From an uncultured bacterium (GTDB taxonomy: Bacteria > Armatimonadota > Zipacnadia > Zipacnadales > Zipacnadaceae), in NCBI GenBank assembly GCA_937928475.1, contig CALFVE010000298.1:1-8273 (forward strand): DNA of 8,273 nucleotides, given 5' to 3'. Shown here one piece after another: positions 1 through 5,362 of this stretch. Positions within the stretch are counted from its first letter, which is position 1, and each line of letters starts with the position of its first letter. The notes beneath the pieces were generated by a model, which worked only from the letters and a program-made list of their open reading frames with translations, was not told the DNA's origin and ran no database searches. Both the position numbers and the translations under genes were made by a program.

Positions 1-276
1 AGCGCCAGCGCCGGTGCCGGGGGCCTCCCCGCCCGGGGCTGGCTTCTCCCCGCTCAGCCACAGGCTGCCGTCTCGGACCTCCAGCCTGACGCCTTCCAGC
101 GGCACTCCCGGCAGGTCAAAGCACACCCAGTAAGCCTCCCCGTCCTCGGCAACATCCGAAGCCGGCTTCCAGGCTACCGCAACCCCCGGCCGGGTCCTCA
201 TCTCCCGGAGAGCCCGCTCGATCCGGTCGTGCAGTTCCCACAGTTCCGGCCAGCCGCCCGCGGAGCGCAGAGTCAT
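1..276 (-). CDS. Hsp20/alpha-crystallin family small heat-shock protein, 3' part beyond window
   Basis: The 92 codons visible begin at ATG 276-274 and run off the left edge, so the C-terminal half is missing. An N-terminal amphipathic helix (about residues 10-27, ELWELHDRIERALREM) is followed by the start of an alpha-crystallin domain: WKPASDV at 36-42, the DLPGV signature at 54-58, and LWLSGEK at 72-78. Small heat-shock proteins are ATP-independent holdases that bind unfolding proteins in the cytoplasm and pass them to DnaK. The stretch after GEK is rich in Pro, Gly and Ala (PAPGGEAPGTGAGA), which is unlike the usual charged loop there. The start codon overlaps the stop of the preceding Hsp20 gene in an ATGA junction, with a GGGGAGG ribosome-binding site seven bases upstream inside that gene. 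Translational coupling is therefore likely. Family assignment is firm; the exact subclass is not. Confidence 0.88.
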   Translation of the reverse strand, partial: MTLRSAGGWPELWELHDRIERALREMRTRPGVAVAWKPASDVAEDGEAYWVCFDLPGVPLEGVRLEVRDGSLWLSGEKPAPGGEAPGTGAGA

Positions 277-695
277 GTCCCTGCCTCCCCGCCTCGGCCG
301 GCTCGCCGCACGCGCACCGTCAGCACCCCGTCTTCCAGCTGCGCCGTGGCCTGCTCAGGATCCAGCGCCCAGGGCACGGTGAAAGACCGGCTGAATCGTC
401 CTACCGGCCGCTCCGCCTGGTAGAATCGCCAGCCGTCCTCTTCCTCCCGCCGTGACCGCCTCCCCGACACGGTCAGAGTGGAGCCCACCAGGCTCACGTC
501 CATCTCCTCGCGCTGTACCCCCGGAACCTCCAGCGCCAGCACCACTTCCTCCTCGTTGGCCCGGATCTCCGCGGCCGGCGACCACTGGGCCTCCCTCGGA
601 GGCGAGCTCGGTTGGTCCTCCGCCTCCAGCAGGCGATATAGCCGCCTGCGGAGCCTCTCCCACGCTTGTAAGGCTTCCGGGGTCATTCCGCGCAT
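273..695 (-). CDS. Hsp20/alpha-crystallin family small heat-shock protein
   Basis: This is a 140-aa small heat-shock protein. The alpha-crystallin domain covers about residues 38-131: WSPAAEIR, then LEVPGV at 55-60, LTVSGRR at 74-80, and the A-x-L-x-x-GVL hallmark (AQLEDGVL) at 118-125. The N-terminal arm is short and helical (residues 5-25, rich in Arg and Leu). The protein ends eight residues after the last strand (GRGGEAGT) and has no I-x-I/V anchoring motif, which in this family normally docks onto neighbouring subunits to build large oligomers. The ATG at 695 is chosen because GGGAGGA lies seven bases upstream; the in-frame GTG at 713 has no such site and would put that sequence inside the coding region. 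It lies 109 bp after dnaK on the same strand and overlaps the next Hsp20 by four bases, so dnaK-hsp20-hsp20 is a probable heat-shock operon. Confidence 0.9.
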   Translation of the reverse strand: MRGMTPEALQAWERLRRRLYRLLEAEDQPSSPPREAQWSPAAEIRANEEEVVLALEVPGVQREEMDVSLVGSTLTVSGRRSRREEEDGWRFYQAERPVGRFSRSFTVPWALDPEQATAQLEDGVLTVRVRRAGRGGEAGT

Positions 696-701
696 GCTCT
701 G

Positions 702-708
702 TCCTCCC
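702..708 (-). promoter_or_regulatory. Ribosome-binding site deciding the Hsp20 start
   Basis: The minus strand reads GGGAGGA seven bases before ATG 695-693. This near-perfect Shine-Dalgarno sequence favours the ATG over the in-frame GTG at 713. It lies eight bases downstream of the foot of the 717-778 stem-loop. Confidence 0.75.
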
Positions 709-716
709 GTCACCCA

Positions 717-778
717 GGGGCCGGGTAGGTTCGCTCATCGTCCCTTGCCGCCTTGCGATGCCACACCTACCCGGCCCC
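717..778. repeat. Nested inverted repeat / stem-loop between dnaK and hsp20
   Basis: Positions 717-730 (GGGGCCGGGTAGGT) and 765-778 (ACCTACCCGGCCCC) are a perfect 14-bp inverted repeat around a 34-base loop. Inside the loop, CATCG (736-740) pairs with CGATG (756-760), giving a second stem behind a small internal loop. In the transcript it would start 26 bases after the dnaK stop and end 8 bases before the hsp20 ribosome-binding site. There is no U-run after it, so it is not a standard intrinsic terminator. An mRNA-stabilising or processing element that sets the dnaK/hsp20 ratio, a partial attenuator, or a protein-binding palindrome are all possible. The pairing is seen directly; the role is inferred. 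Confidence 0.75.
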
Positions 779-804
779 GGGGCGCACGCTACCCGTTCTT
801 AGTT

Positions 805-2673
805 TTACTTCTGGTCCTCCGCCTCGAACTCGGCGTCAATCACGTCCGGCCCGGCGGTGGGCTGAGCACCCGCCTGCGCCTCGGGCCCGGCGGCCTCCGG
901 GCCACCCGGCGGCGGCCCCGCCTGCGCGTACATCCGCTGCGACACCGTCGAGAACTGCTGCTGCAGCTCATCCATGCACCGCCGGATTGCCGCAACGTCC
1001 TCGCCCTGCACCAGTTTGCGCAACTCCTCGATCTTTTCCCGCAGCGGCTGCGCCTCGCTCGCCGGCACCTTGTCGCCCAGGTCGTTGAGCGTCTTTTCCA
1101 GTTGATAGGCTAGCTGGTCGCCGTGATTCCGCGCCTCCGCCAGTTCCTTGAACTTCCGGTCCTGCTCTTCGTACTGCTTGGCCTCCTGCACCATCCGGCT
1201 CACCTCGGCGTCCGACAGTTGCCCGGAGCCGGTGATGGTGATGTCCTGCTCCTTTCCGGTGGCCCGGTCCTTGGCCGAAACGTGCAGGATGCCGTTAGCA
1301 TCGAGGTCGAAGGTAACCTCAATCTGCGGAATACCCCGCGGCGCCGGCGGAATCCCCGTCAGATGGAAGCGCCCCAGTGACTTGTTTTGCGAGGCTCGCG
1401 CCCGCTCCCCTTGCAGCACGTGCACCTCCACCGTCGTCTGGAAGTCCGAAGCGGTCGAGTATACCCGCTGCTCCCGCGTGGGAATATTGGTATTGCGCGG
1501 GATGACCACGTCCATCACGTCGCCCAGCGTCTCCACGCCTAGGCTCAGCGGCGTCACGTCCATCAGCACGATGTCCTGCGACCCACCGGACAGCACCGCC
1601 GCCTGGATGGAAGCCCCCAGCGCCACCACCTCGTCAGGATTGAGGTCCTTGCGCGGCTCCTTCCCGGTCAAGCGCTTGACCAGCTCCTGTACGGCCGGAA
1701 TGCGCGTGGAGCCACCCACCAAAATGACCTCGTCCAGATCCCCGACTCCCACGCCCGCCTCCTTCATCGCGTCCTTGACCGCCACTTCCGTCTTCGCGAT
1801 CAGGTCCCCGATCAGTTCCTCCAGTTTCGCCCGGGTCAGGGTCATCTCCAAGTGCTTCGGCCCTTCCCCTTCTACCGAGGTGATGAAGGGCAAGGAAATC
1901 GTCGTCTGCAAGGTGGTCGAGAGCTCACACTTCGCCTTCTCCGCCGCCTCCCGCAGCCGCTGTAGCGCCTGCCGATCGAGCCGGATGTCTACTCCCACCT
2001 CCTTCTTAAACTCGGTGGCGATGTAGTCCACCAGCCGCTGATCGAAGTCGTCTCCGCCCAGGTGCGTATCGCCGGAGGTAGAAAGCACGTGGTAAGCGTC
2101 CCGCTCCTCGCTGCCCCCGATCTCCACGTCCAGCACCGAGACATCAAAGGTCCCGCCGCCCAGGTCATAGACTAGGATGGTCGCTTCCTTCTTCTGCTGC
2201 CCGAAGCCATACGCCAGCGCCGCCGCCGTCGGCTCGTTGATAATGCGCAGCACCTCCAACCCCGCAATCTCCCCGGCCTGCTTGGTCGCGGTCCGCTGGG
2301 TGTCGTCAAAGTACGCCGGCACCGTGATCACGGCCTGCTTCACCGGCTCGCCCAGGTACGCCTCGGCATCCGCCTTCAGTTTCTGCAAAATCATCGCCGA
2401 GATCTGCTCCGGGGAGTAATCCTTGCCGTCAATGGTGAAGCGCTCCCGCGTCCCCATCTTCCGCTTGACGGAGGAAATCGTCCGCTCCGGGTTGAGAATT
2501 GCCTGCCGCTTGGCGGCCCGCCCTACCAATCGCTCCCCGCTCTTGGAGAAAGCCACCACCGAGGGGGTGATCCGCTCCCCATCGGGGTTGATAATCACCT
2601 TCGGTTGCCCGGCCTCCATGATGGCCACCACTGAATTGGTGGTTCCCAAGTCAATGCCTACTGCCTTTGCCAC
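805..2673 (-). CDS. dnaK: Molecular chaperone DnaK (Hsp70)
   Basis: This is a full-length 622-aa DnaK, an ATP-driven cytoplasmic chaperone that binds exposed hydrophobic segments and normally works with DnaJ and GrpE. All three Hsp70 signatures are present: IDLGTTNS (7-14), VYDLGGGTFDVSVL (168-181) and VILVGGSTRIPAVQ (317-330). NEPTAAALAYG is at 146-156 and the interdomain linker and start of the substrate domain, DVTPLSLGVE, at 372-381. Lys70 and Thr175 sit where catalytic Lys70 and phosphorylatable Thr199 of the E. coli protein are. The 24-residue offset reflects absence of the Gram-negative-type insertion. The helical lid is followed by a Gly/Pro/Ala-rich stretch (about 585-608) and the usual acidic tail (DVIDAEFEAED). 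The start is GTG at 2673, giving MAKAVGIDLGTT, with AAAGGTGA six bases upstream. Its promoter and a HAIR-like operator are at 2846-2876. No co-chaperone genes are adjacent; two Hsp20 genes follow instead. Confidence 0.98.
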   Translation of the reverse strand: MAKAVGIDLGTTNSVVAIMEAGQPKVIINPDGERITPSVVAFSKSGERLVGRAAKRQAILNPERTISSVKRKMGTRERFTIDGKDYSPEQISAMILQKLKADAEAYLGEPVKQAVITVPAYFDDTQRTATKQAGEIAGLEVLRIINEPTAAALAYGFGQQKKEATILVYDLGGGTFDVSVLDVEIGGSEERDAYHVLSTSGDTHLGGDDFDQRLVDYIATEFKKEVGVDIRLDRQALQRLREAAEKAKCELSTTLQTTISLPFITSVEGEGPKHLEMTLTRAKLEELIGDLIAKTEVAVKDAMKEAGVGVGDLDEVILVGGSTRIPAVQELVKRLTGKEPRKDLNPDEVVALGASIQAAVLSGGSQDIVLMDVTPLSLGVETLGDVMDVVIPRNTNIPTREQRVYSTASDFQTTVEVHVLQGERARASQNKSLGRFHLTGIPPAPRGIPQIEVTFDLDANGILHVSAKDRATGKEQDITITGSGQLSDAEVSRMVQEAKQYEEQDRKFKELAEARNHGDQLAYQLEKTLNDLGDKVPASEAQPLREKIEELRKLVQGEDVAAIRRCMDELQQQFSTVSQRMYAQAGPPPGGPEAAGPEAQAGAQPTAGPDVIDAEFEAEDQK

Positions 2674-2845
2674 TTTCGTTCACCTTTCCTTACACCGTGT
2701 TTCGTGGAGCCTTGCCCGCCACCGCCTCGCCGGCTTGCCGCTCGGCGAGCCCAGACGTCTGCCTTCCGTCTCCGCTCCGCCTACAGCACACCCTGCCGCG
2801 CGGCCGAGAGCATCGCCCCACGACGCTCACGCCTTAGTCTCCGTT

Positions 2846-2875
2846 ATGATAGAATCTTGAGTGCAGTGCTGTCAA
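2846..2875 (-). promoter_or_regulatory. dnaK promoter (sigma-70/sigma-A type)
   Basis: On the minus strand TTGACA (2875-2870, exact -35 consensus) is followed after 18 bases by TATCAT (2851-2846, five of six -10 bases). The start of transcription would be near 2839, leaving a leader of about 165 nt before the GTG start. It is the only convincing promoter upstream of dnaK. A HAIR-like inverted repeat covers its -35 and spacer. Confidence 0.8.
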
Positions 2876-2876
2876 G
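2856..2876. promoter_or_regulatory. HAIR-like operator, candidate HspR binding site
   Basis: The plus strand reads CTTGAGT-N7-TGTCAAG. The HAIR consensus bound by the MerR-family repressor HspR is CTTGAGT-N7-ACTCAAG, so 12 of 14 specified bases and the exact spacing match. The two mismatches are the bases that complete the TTGACA -35 box on the minus strand. A repressor here would block RNA polymerase. HspR is known to repress dnaK operons with DnaK as co-repressor. No hspR gene is in the window, so binding is inferred. Confidence 0.6.
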
Positions 2877-2991
2877 GCTTTTGGACGCTGCCTGCGCAAT
2901 TTGGTTCATTTTTTCTTCCCCTCCTTTGGCAAGTACCGAGAAGGATTCGCCCCCGCCGCGACGAAAGGTCATTCCGTCCCCAATGCCGCTC

Positions 2992-2997
2992 AAGGAG
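2992..2997 (+). promoter_or_regulatory. Ribosome-binding site deciding the start at 3007
   Basis: AAGGAG lies nine bases before ATG 3007. The in-frame ATG at 2983 has only a poor GAAAGG about 14 bases upstream, and the frame stays open further upstream without any start-like context. The 3007 start is therefore preferred. Confidence 0.65.
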
Positions 2998-3006
2998 ATC
3001 CTGCCC

Positions 3007-3924
3007 ATGCCTGACCGCGATTACCACCCCGCGGACGAGGCCCTCGCCCGCTGCAGCCAGGCCCTGGCCGCTGTCTTGCAGGGCGAGAGCGAGGGCTGGG
3101 CCGGAGCCTGGACCTCTGACTCTACCCTCGGCATCGCCGAAGCCCTCTACGGCCCCGAGGGCATCCGCCAGATGCTCGACTCCGGCCTGGAATATGACGA
3201 GTACTTCCTGCTCGGCCGCGACCCCCGCCCGGCCCTGTGGTTACTCGAGGGCCTGCTCCTGGGAAATACCGGCCCCGCTCCCTTCACCGTAGTCCAATCC
3301 AACACCCCTCCCTACCCCTTGCTCAACCTTCTCAGCAGCGGGCTGGCCCTCGCCAACACCATCGAGCATCTGGAGTACCTGGAAGAGGTTCCCCATCGCC
3401 CCCAGCCTTCTCCCCTGCTTCCCGCCCTGGCTCACTTATCCGTCCCCGAGAAACGGCTGTTCGAGGCGCTGGCGGACCTCCCCCGCGGCTGGCGCTCGGT
3501 TCCCGGCGCCCTGGCGCTGTGGCGCGATCTGCAGCAGACCAGCGGCCCCCTGCTCCCCGGCCGCGAGCCGGCCTTCCTCGCCGCCATCTGCTACCGCACC
3601 GGCCCCTGGCGACTCACTCCCCTGGTCACCAGCGCGCAATGGGCCGAACACTTCGCCGTATCTCCCGAGGAGTTCAGCGCCGCCTGGCAAACCCTAAGCG
3701 CATCCCTCGACGGCGATGATGGCTTCTACCGCTATCTGCCCAAGGTGCCGGAGACTGCCTTCTTGGCTAGCCCCGCTGTCGAGAACGACCTGATGACTCT
3801 CGTCACCGGCTTTCTGGAATCGCTGGAGGAAGAAGACAACGAGGAAGACGAGGAAGACGACGAAGACTCCCCGCAGGAACACGGCCCCGATGATGTCATT
3901 CCTCTCTTCCCCAGCAACAACTGA
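3007..3924 (+). CDS. Protein of unknown function with acidic C-terminal tail
   Basis: I do not recognise this 305-aa protein. It has no signal peptide or clear membrane span and looks soluble. Residues 8-125 are mostly helical and Leu/Ala-rich (for example ALWLLEGLLLGN at 76-87 and LLNLLSSGLALANTIEHLEYLEE at 105-127). A second helical part covers about 146-271. Residues 272-287 are almost all Glu and Asp, and the protein ends DDVIPLFPSNN. The acidic run is encoded by near-identical 9-bp units. It precedes the enolase-superfamily gene by 11 bp, and the ribosome-binding site of that gene overlaps its TGA stop. The two are thus probably co-transcribed and coupled. That suggests a linked role, perhaps as a partner or a scaffold, but nothing in the sequence fixes a function. 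Base composition and codon choice match the neighbours, supporting a real gene. Confidence 0.82.
   Translation: MPDRDYHPADEALARCSQALAAVLQGESEGWAGAWTSDSTLGIAEALYGPEGIRQMLDSGLEYDEYFLLGRDPRPALWLLEGLLLGNTGPAPFTVVQSNTPPYPLLNLLSSGLALANTIEHLEYLEEVPHRPQPSPLLPALAHLSVPEKRLFEALADLPRGWRSVPGALALWRDLQQTSGPLLPGREPAFLAAICYRTGPWRLTPLVTSAQWAEHFAVSPEEFSAAWQTLSASLDGDDGFYRYLPKVPETAFLASPAVENDLMTLVTGFLESLEEEDNEEDEEDDEDSPQEHGPDDVIPLFPSNN
3841..3867 (+). repeat. 9-bp tandem repeat coding the acidic tail
   Basis: GAGGAAGAC occurs twice in tandem (3841-3849, 3850-3858), followed by the variant GACGAAGAC (3859-3867), with a related GAGGAAGAAGAC just upstream. It stays in frame and encodes Glu/Asp runs. Such units can change in number by slippage, so tail length may vary between strains. 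Confidence 0.7.
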
Positions 3925-3935
3925 AGGAGCCCGCC

Positions 3936-5297
3936 ATGGTCTTGCCCACTGATATCCGCATAGTAGAATTGGAAGCCCAGTTCGCCGACGAGGTCTTCCG
4001 CACCCCGCTCAAGTTCGGCACTGGCGTGGTGCGCGCTATCACCGGCCTCACCGTGCGCGCCCGGGTGGAGACGCCGTCCGGACGCCAGGCCGATGGCTGG
4101 GGCCACATCCTCCTCTCCGACCTGTGGGCCTTCCCTGGCAGCGTCCCTCACGAGCAGCGCGACGCCGCCATGCGCGACCTGGCCCAGCGCTTCTGCTCCT
4201 TGCTCCTCGACCAGCCCGACTTCGCTCATCCCCTGGAGCACTACCTCCGGCTCAAGCCCGAACTCCCCGCCTTGGCCGCCGACGTCACCGCCGATCACCA
4301 CCTGCCCGAGCCCTTCCCCCTGCTGGCCGCCCTGGTCTGCTCCGCGCCCGCCGACGCTGCTCTCCACGACGCTTTCGGCCGCCTCCACGGCCTTTCCGCC
4401 TACCAGGCCTGCGGGCCGGAGTTCGTGGGGCATGATCTCAGCGTCTGGTGCGGCCCTGAGTTCGCCGGCAAGCACCTCTCCCAGTACCTGCGTCCCGTTC
4501 CCAAGCCCTCCTTGCCCATCTTCCACCTGGTCGGCGGCCTAGACAAACTCCGCCGCAGCGAGGTCACCGAGGACGACCCCCACGATGGCCTTCCCGTCAG
4601 CCTGGAGGAGTGGATCGAGCGCGACGGCCTGCGCTGCTTCAAGGTCAAACTCACCGGCGCCGACACCGACTGGGACGTAGAGCGCACCGCCCAGGTGGCC
4701 GAGGTCATCACCGCCACTTACCAGCGCCTCGGCCTCGCCGACCGCTTCTACCTCTCCGCCGACTCCAACGAGAACAACCCCAATCCCGAATCGGTGGTGG
4801 AGTACCTGGAGAAACTCCGCGCCCGCTCTCCGCAGGCCTACGACGCTCTGCTCTACCTCGAGCAGCCCACCGAGCGCGACCTCTCCGCGCACCGCTTCGA
4901 CATGCGCGAGATCACTAAGTACAAGCCGGTGGTGGCCGACGAGGGGATCACCGATGTGGAGAAACTGCGCCTCGCCCGGGAACTTGGCTGGTCGGGCGTT
5001 GGCCTGAAAACCTGCAAGGGCCACTCCTCTACCCTGCTTTACGTAGCAATGTGTCATGAATTCGGCATGATCTATACGCTGCAAGACCTCACCAATCCCG
5101 GCCTCTCCCTAATCCATCAAGCCGGACTAGCCGCCAGGATTGACACCCTAATGGGATTTGAGTATAATTCTAGGCAGTACCTGCCCGGGTCCGCCCCAGA
5201 GTTACAGGCCCGCCACCCGGACCTCTTCACCGTGCGCGACGGCCAGGTGAGCACCGCCTCGCTCTCGCCGCTCGGGCTGGGATACCGTCTCGACTAG
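3936..5297 (+). CDS. Enolase-superfamily enzyme, mandelate racemase/muconate lactonizing enzyme type
   Basis: This is a 453-aa enolase-superfamily protein. Such enzymes take a proton from the carbon next to a carboxylate, using a magnesium ion to stabilise the enolate. The N-terminal capping domain covers about residues 1-150 and the (beta/alpha)7-beta barrel about 190-440. Active-site residues appear in family order: KVK (Lys236, Lys238) at the end of strand 2, metal ligands Asp276 (SADSNEN), Glu309 (YLEQP) and Asp335 (VADEG), and Lys358 (LKTCKG) on strand 6. This KxK ... D ... E ... D ... K pattern is that of the muconate-lactonizing-enzyme subgroup (cycloisomerases, o-succinylbenzoate synthases, dipeptide epimerases, racemases). 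It is longer than the usual 350-400 aa, with extra sequence in the cap and between cap and barrel (about 160-230). The substrate cannot be told from the sequence. AAGGAG lies six bases before the ATG and overlaps the stop of the upstream gene. A consensus promoter lies inside its 3' end. Confidence 0.92.
   Translation: MVLPTDIRIVELEAQFADEVFRTPLKFGTGVVRAITGLTVRARVETPSGRQADGWGHILLSDLWAFPGSVPHEQRDAAMRDLAQRFCSLLLDQPDFAHPLEHYLRLKPELPALAADVTADHHLPEPFPLLAALVCSAPADAALHDAFGRLHGLSAYQACGPEFVGHDLSVWCGPEFAGKHLSQYLRPVPKPSLPIFHLVGGLDKLRRSEVTEDDPHDGLPVSLEEWIERDGLRCFKVKLTGADTDWDVERTAQVAEVITATYQRLGLADRFYLSADSNENNPNPESVVEYLEKLRARSPQAYDALLYLEQPTERDLSAHRFDMREITKYKPVVADEGITDVEKLRLARELGWSGVGLKTCKGHSSTLLYVAMCHEFGMIYTLQDLTNPGLSLIHQAGLAARIDTLMGFEYNSRQYLPGSAPELQARHPDLFTVRDGQVSTASLSPLGLGYRLD
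5140..5168 (+). promoter_or_regulatory. Exact consensus sigma-70/A promoter inside the enolase-superfamily gene
   Basis: TTGACA (5140-5145) and TATAAT (5163-5168) are separated by exactly 17 bases. Transcription would begin near 5175, about 190 nt before the response-regulator start and in the same direction. The local codons (ATT, CTA, GGA, TTT, TAT, AAT, TCT, AGG) are unusual for this GC-rich gene, which fits selection on the DNA itself. It probably drives the response regulator independently of the upstream genes. Confidence 0.75.
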
Positions 5298-5362
5298 GCA
5301 GACCGACTGCCGCCGCGGTGGGGCGCAGACACCCCGGGGCAACCTTTGAGGAAGACCGCCGC

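Larger units (their letters stand above)
2674..3006. other. Divergent intergenic region with dnaK promoter and long leader
   Basis: This stretch of about 330 bp separates dnaK (minus) from the unknown gene at 3007 (plus). It holds the dnaK promoter and HAIR-like site (2846-2876) and a dnaK leader of roughly 165 nt. The leader contains a 7-bp stem (2726-2732 with 2743-2749, CTCGCCG/CGGCGAG) and a 10-bp palindrome CAGACGTCTG (2752-2761). I recognise no known riboswitch. A pyrimidine-rich, T-rich patch on the plus strand lies at 2901-2927; its complement contains AAAGGAGG before a 21-codon minus-strand frame. I could not find a convincing plus-strand promoter for the 3007 gene: TATGAT at 2845-2850 lacks a matching -35. 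Confidence 0.6.

Noticed and set aside
702..778. RNA thermometer controlling hsp20
   Set aside because: The stem does not include the GGGAGGA ribosome-binding site and is very GC-rich, so it would not open in a heat-shock range.
717..778. Intrinsic terminator after dnaK
   Set aside because: No U-run follows the stem on the minus strand, and the gene beyond it is co-directional with a good ribosome-binding site.
2858..2872. GCACTC next to the dnaK promoter as a CIRCE (HrcA) element
   Set aside because: CIRCE needs GCACTC-N9-GAGTGC. Only one half is present, and the bases after it do not complete the repeat. The HAIR pattern explains the site better.
2881..2909. TTGGAC-N17-GTTCAT as a plus-strand promoter for the 3007 gene
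   Set aside because: The -10 match is too poor to support.
3888..3921. Acidic tail ending DDVIPLF as an SSB-like interaction tip
   Set aside because: SSB tips need the Phe at the very C-terminus; here PSNN follows, and no OB-fold is visible.
3732..4526. Long minus-strand open frame opposite the unknown and enolase-superfamily genes
   Set aside because: Its composition (Gly, Glu and Ser runs) is the antisense shadow of GC-rich codons, the Ser run mirrors the acidic repeat, and both plus-strand genes have ribosome-binding sites and one has a clear family.
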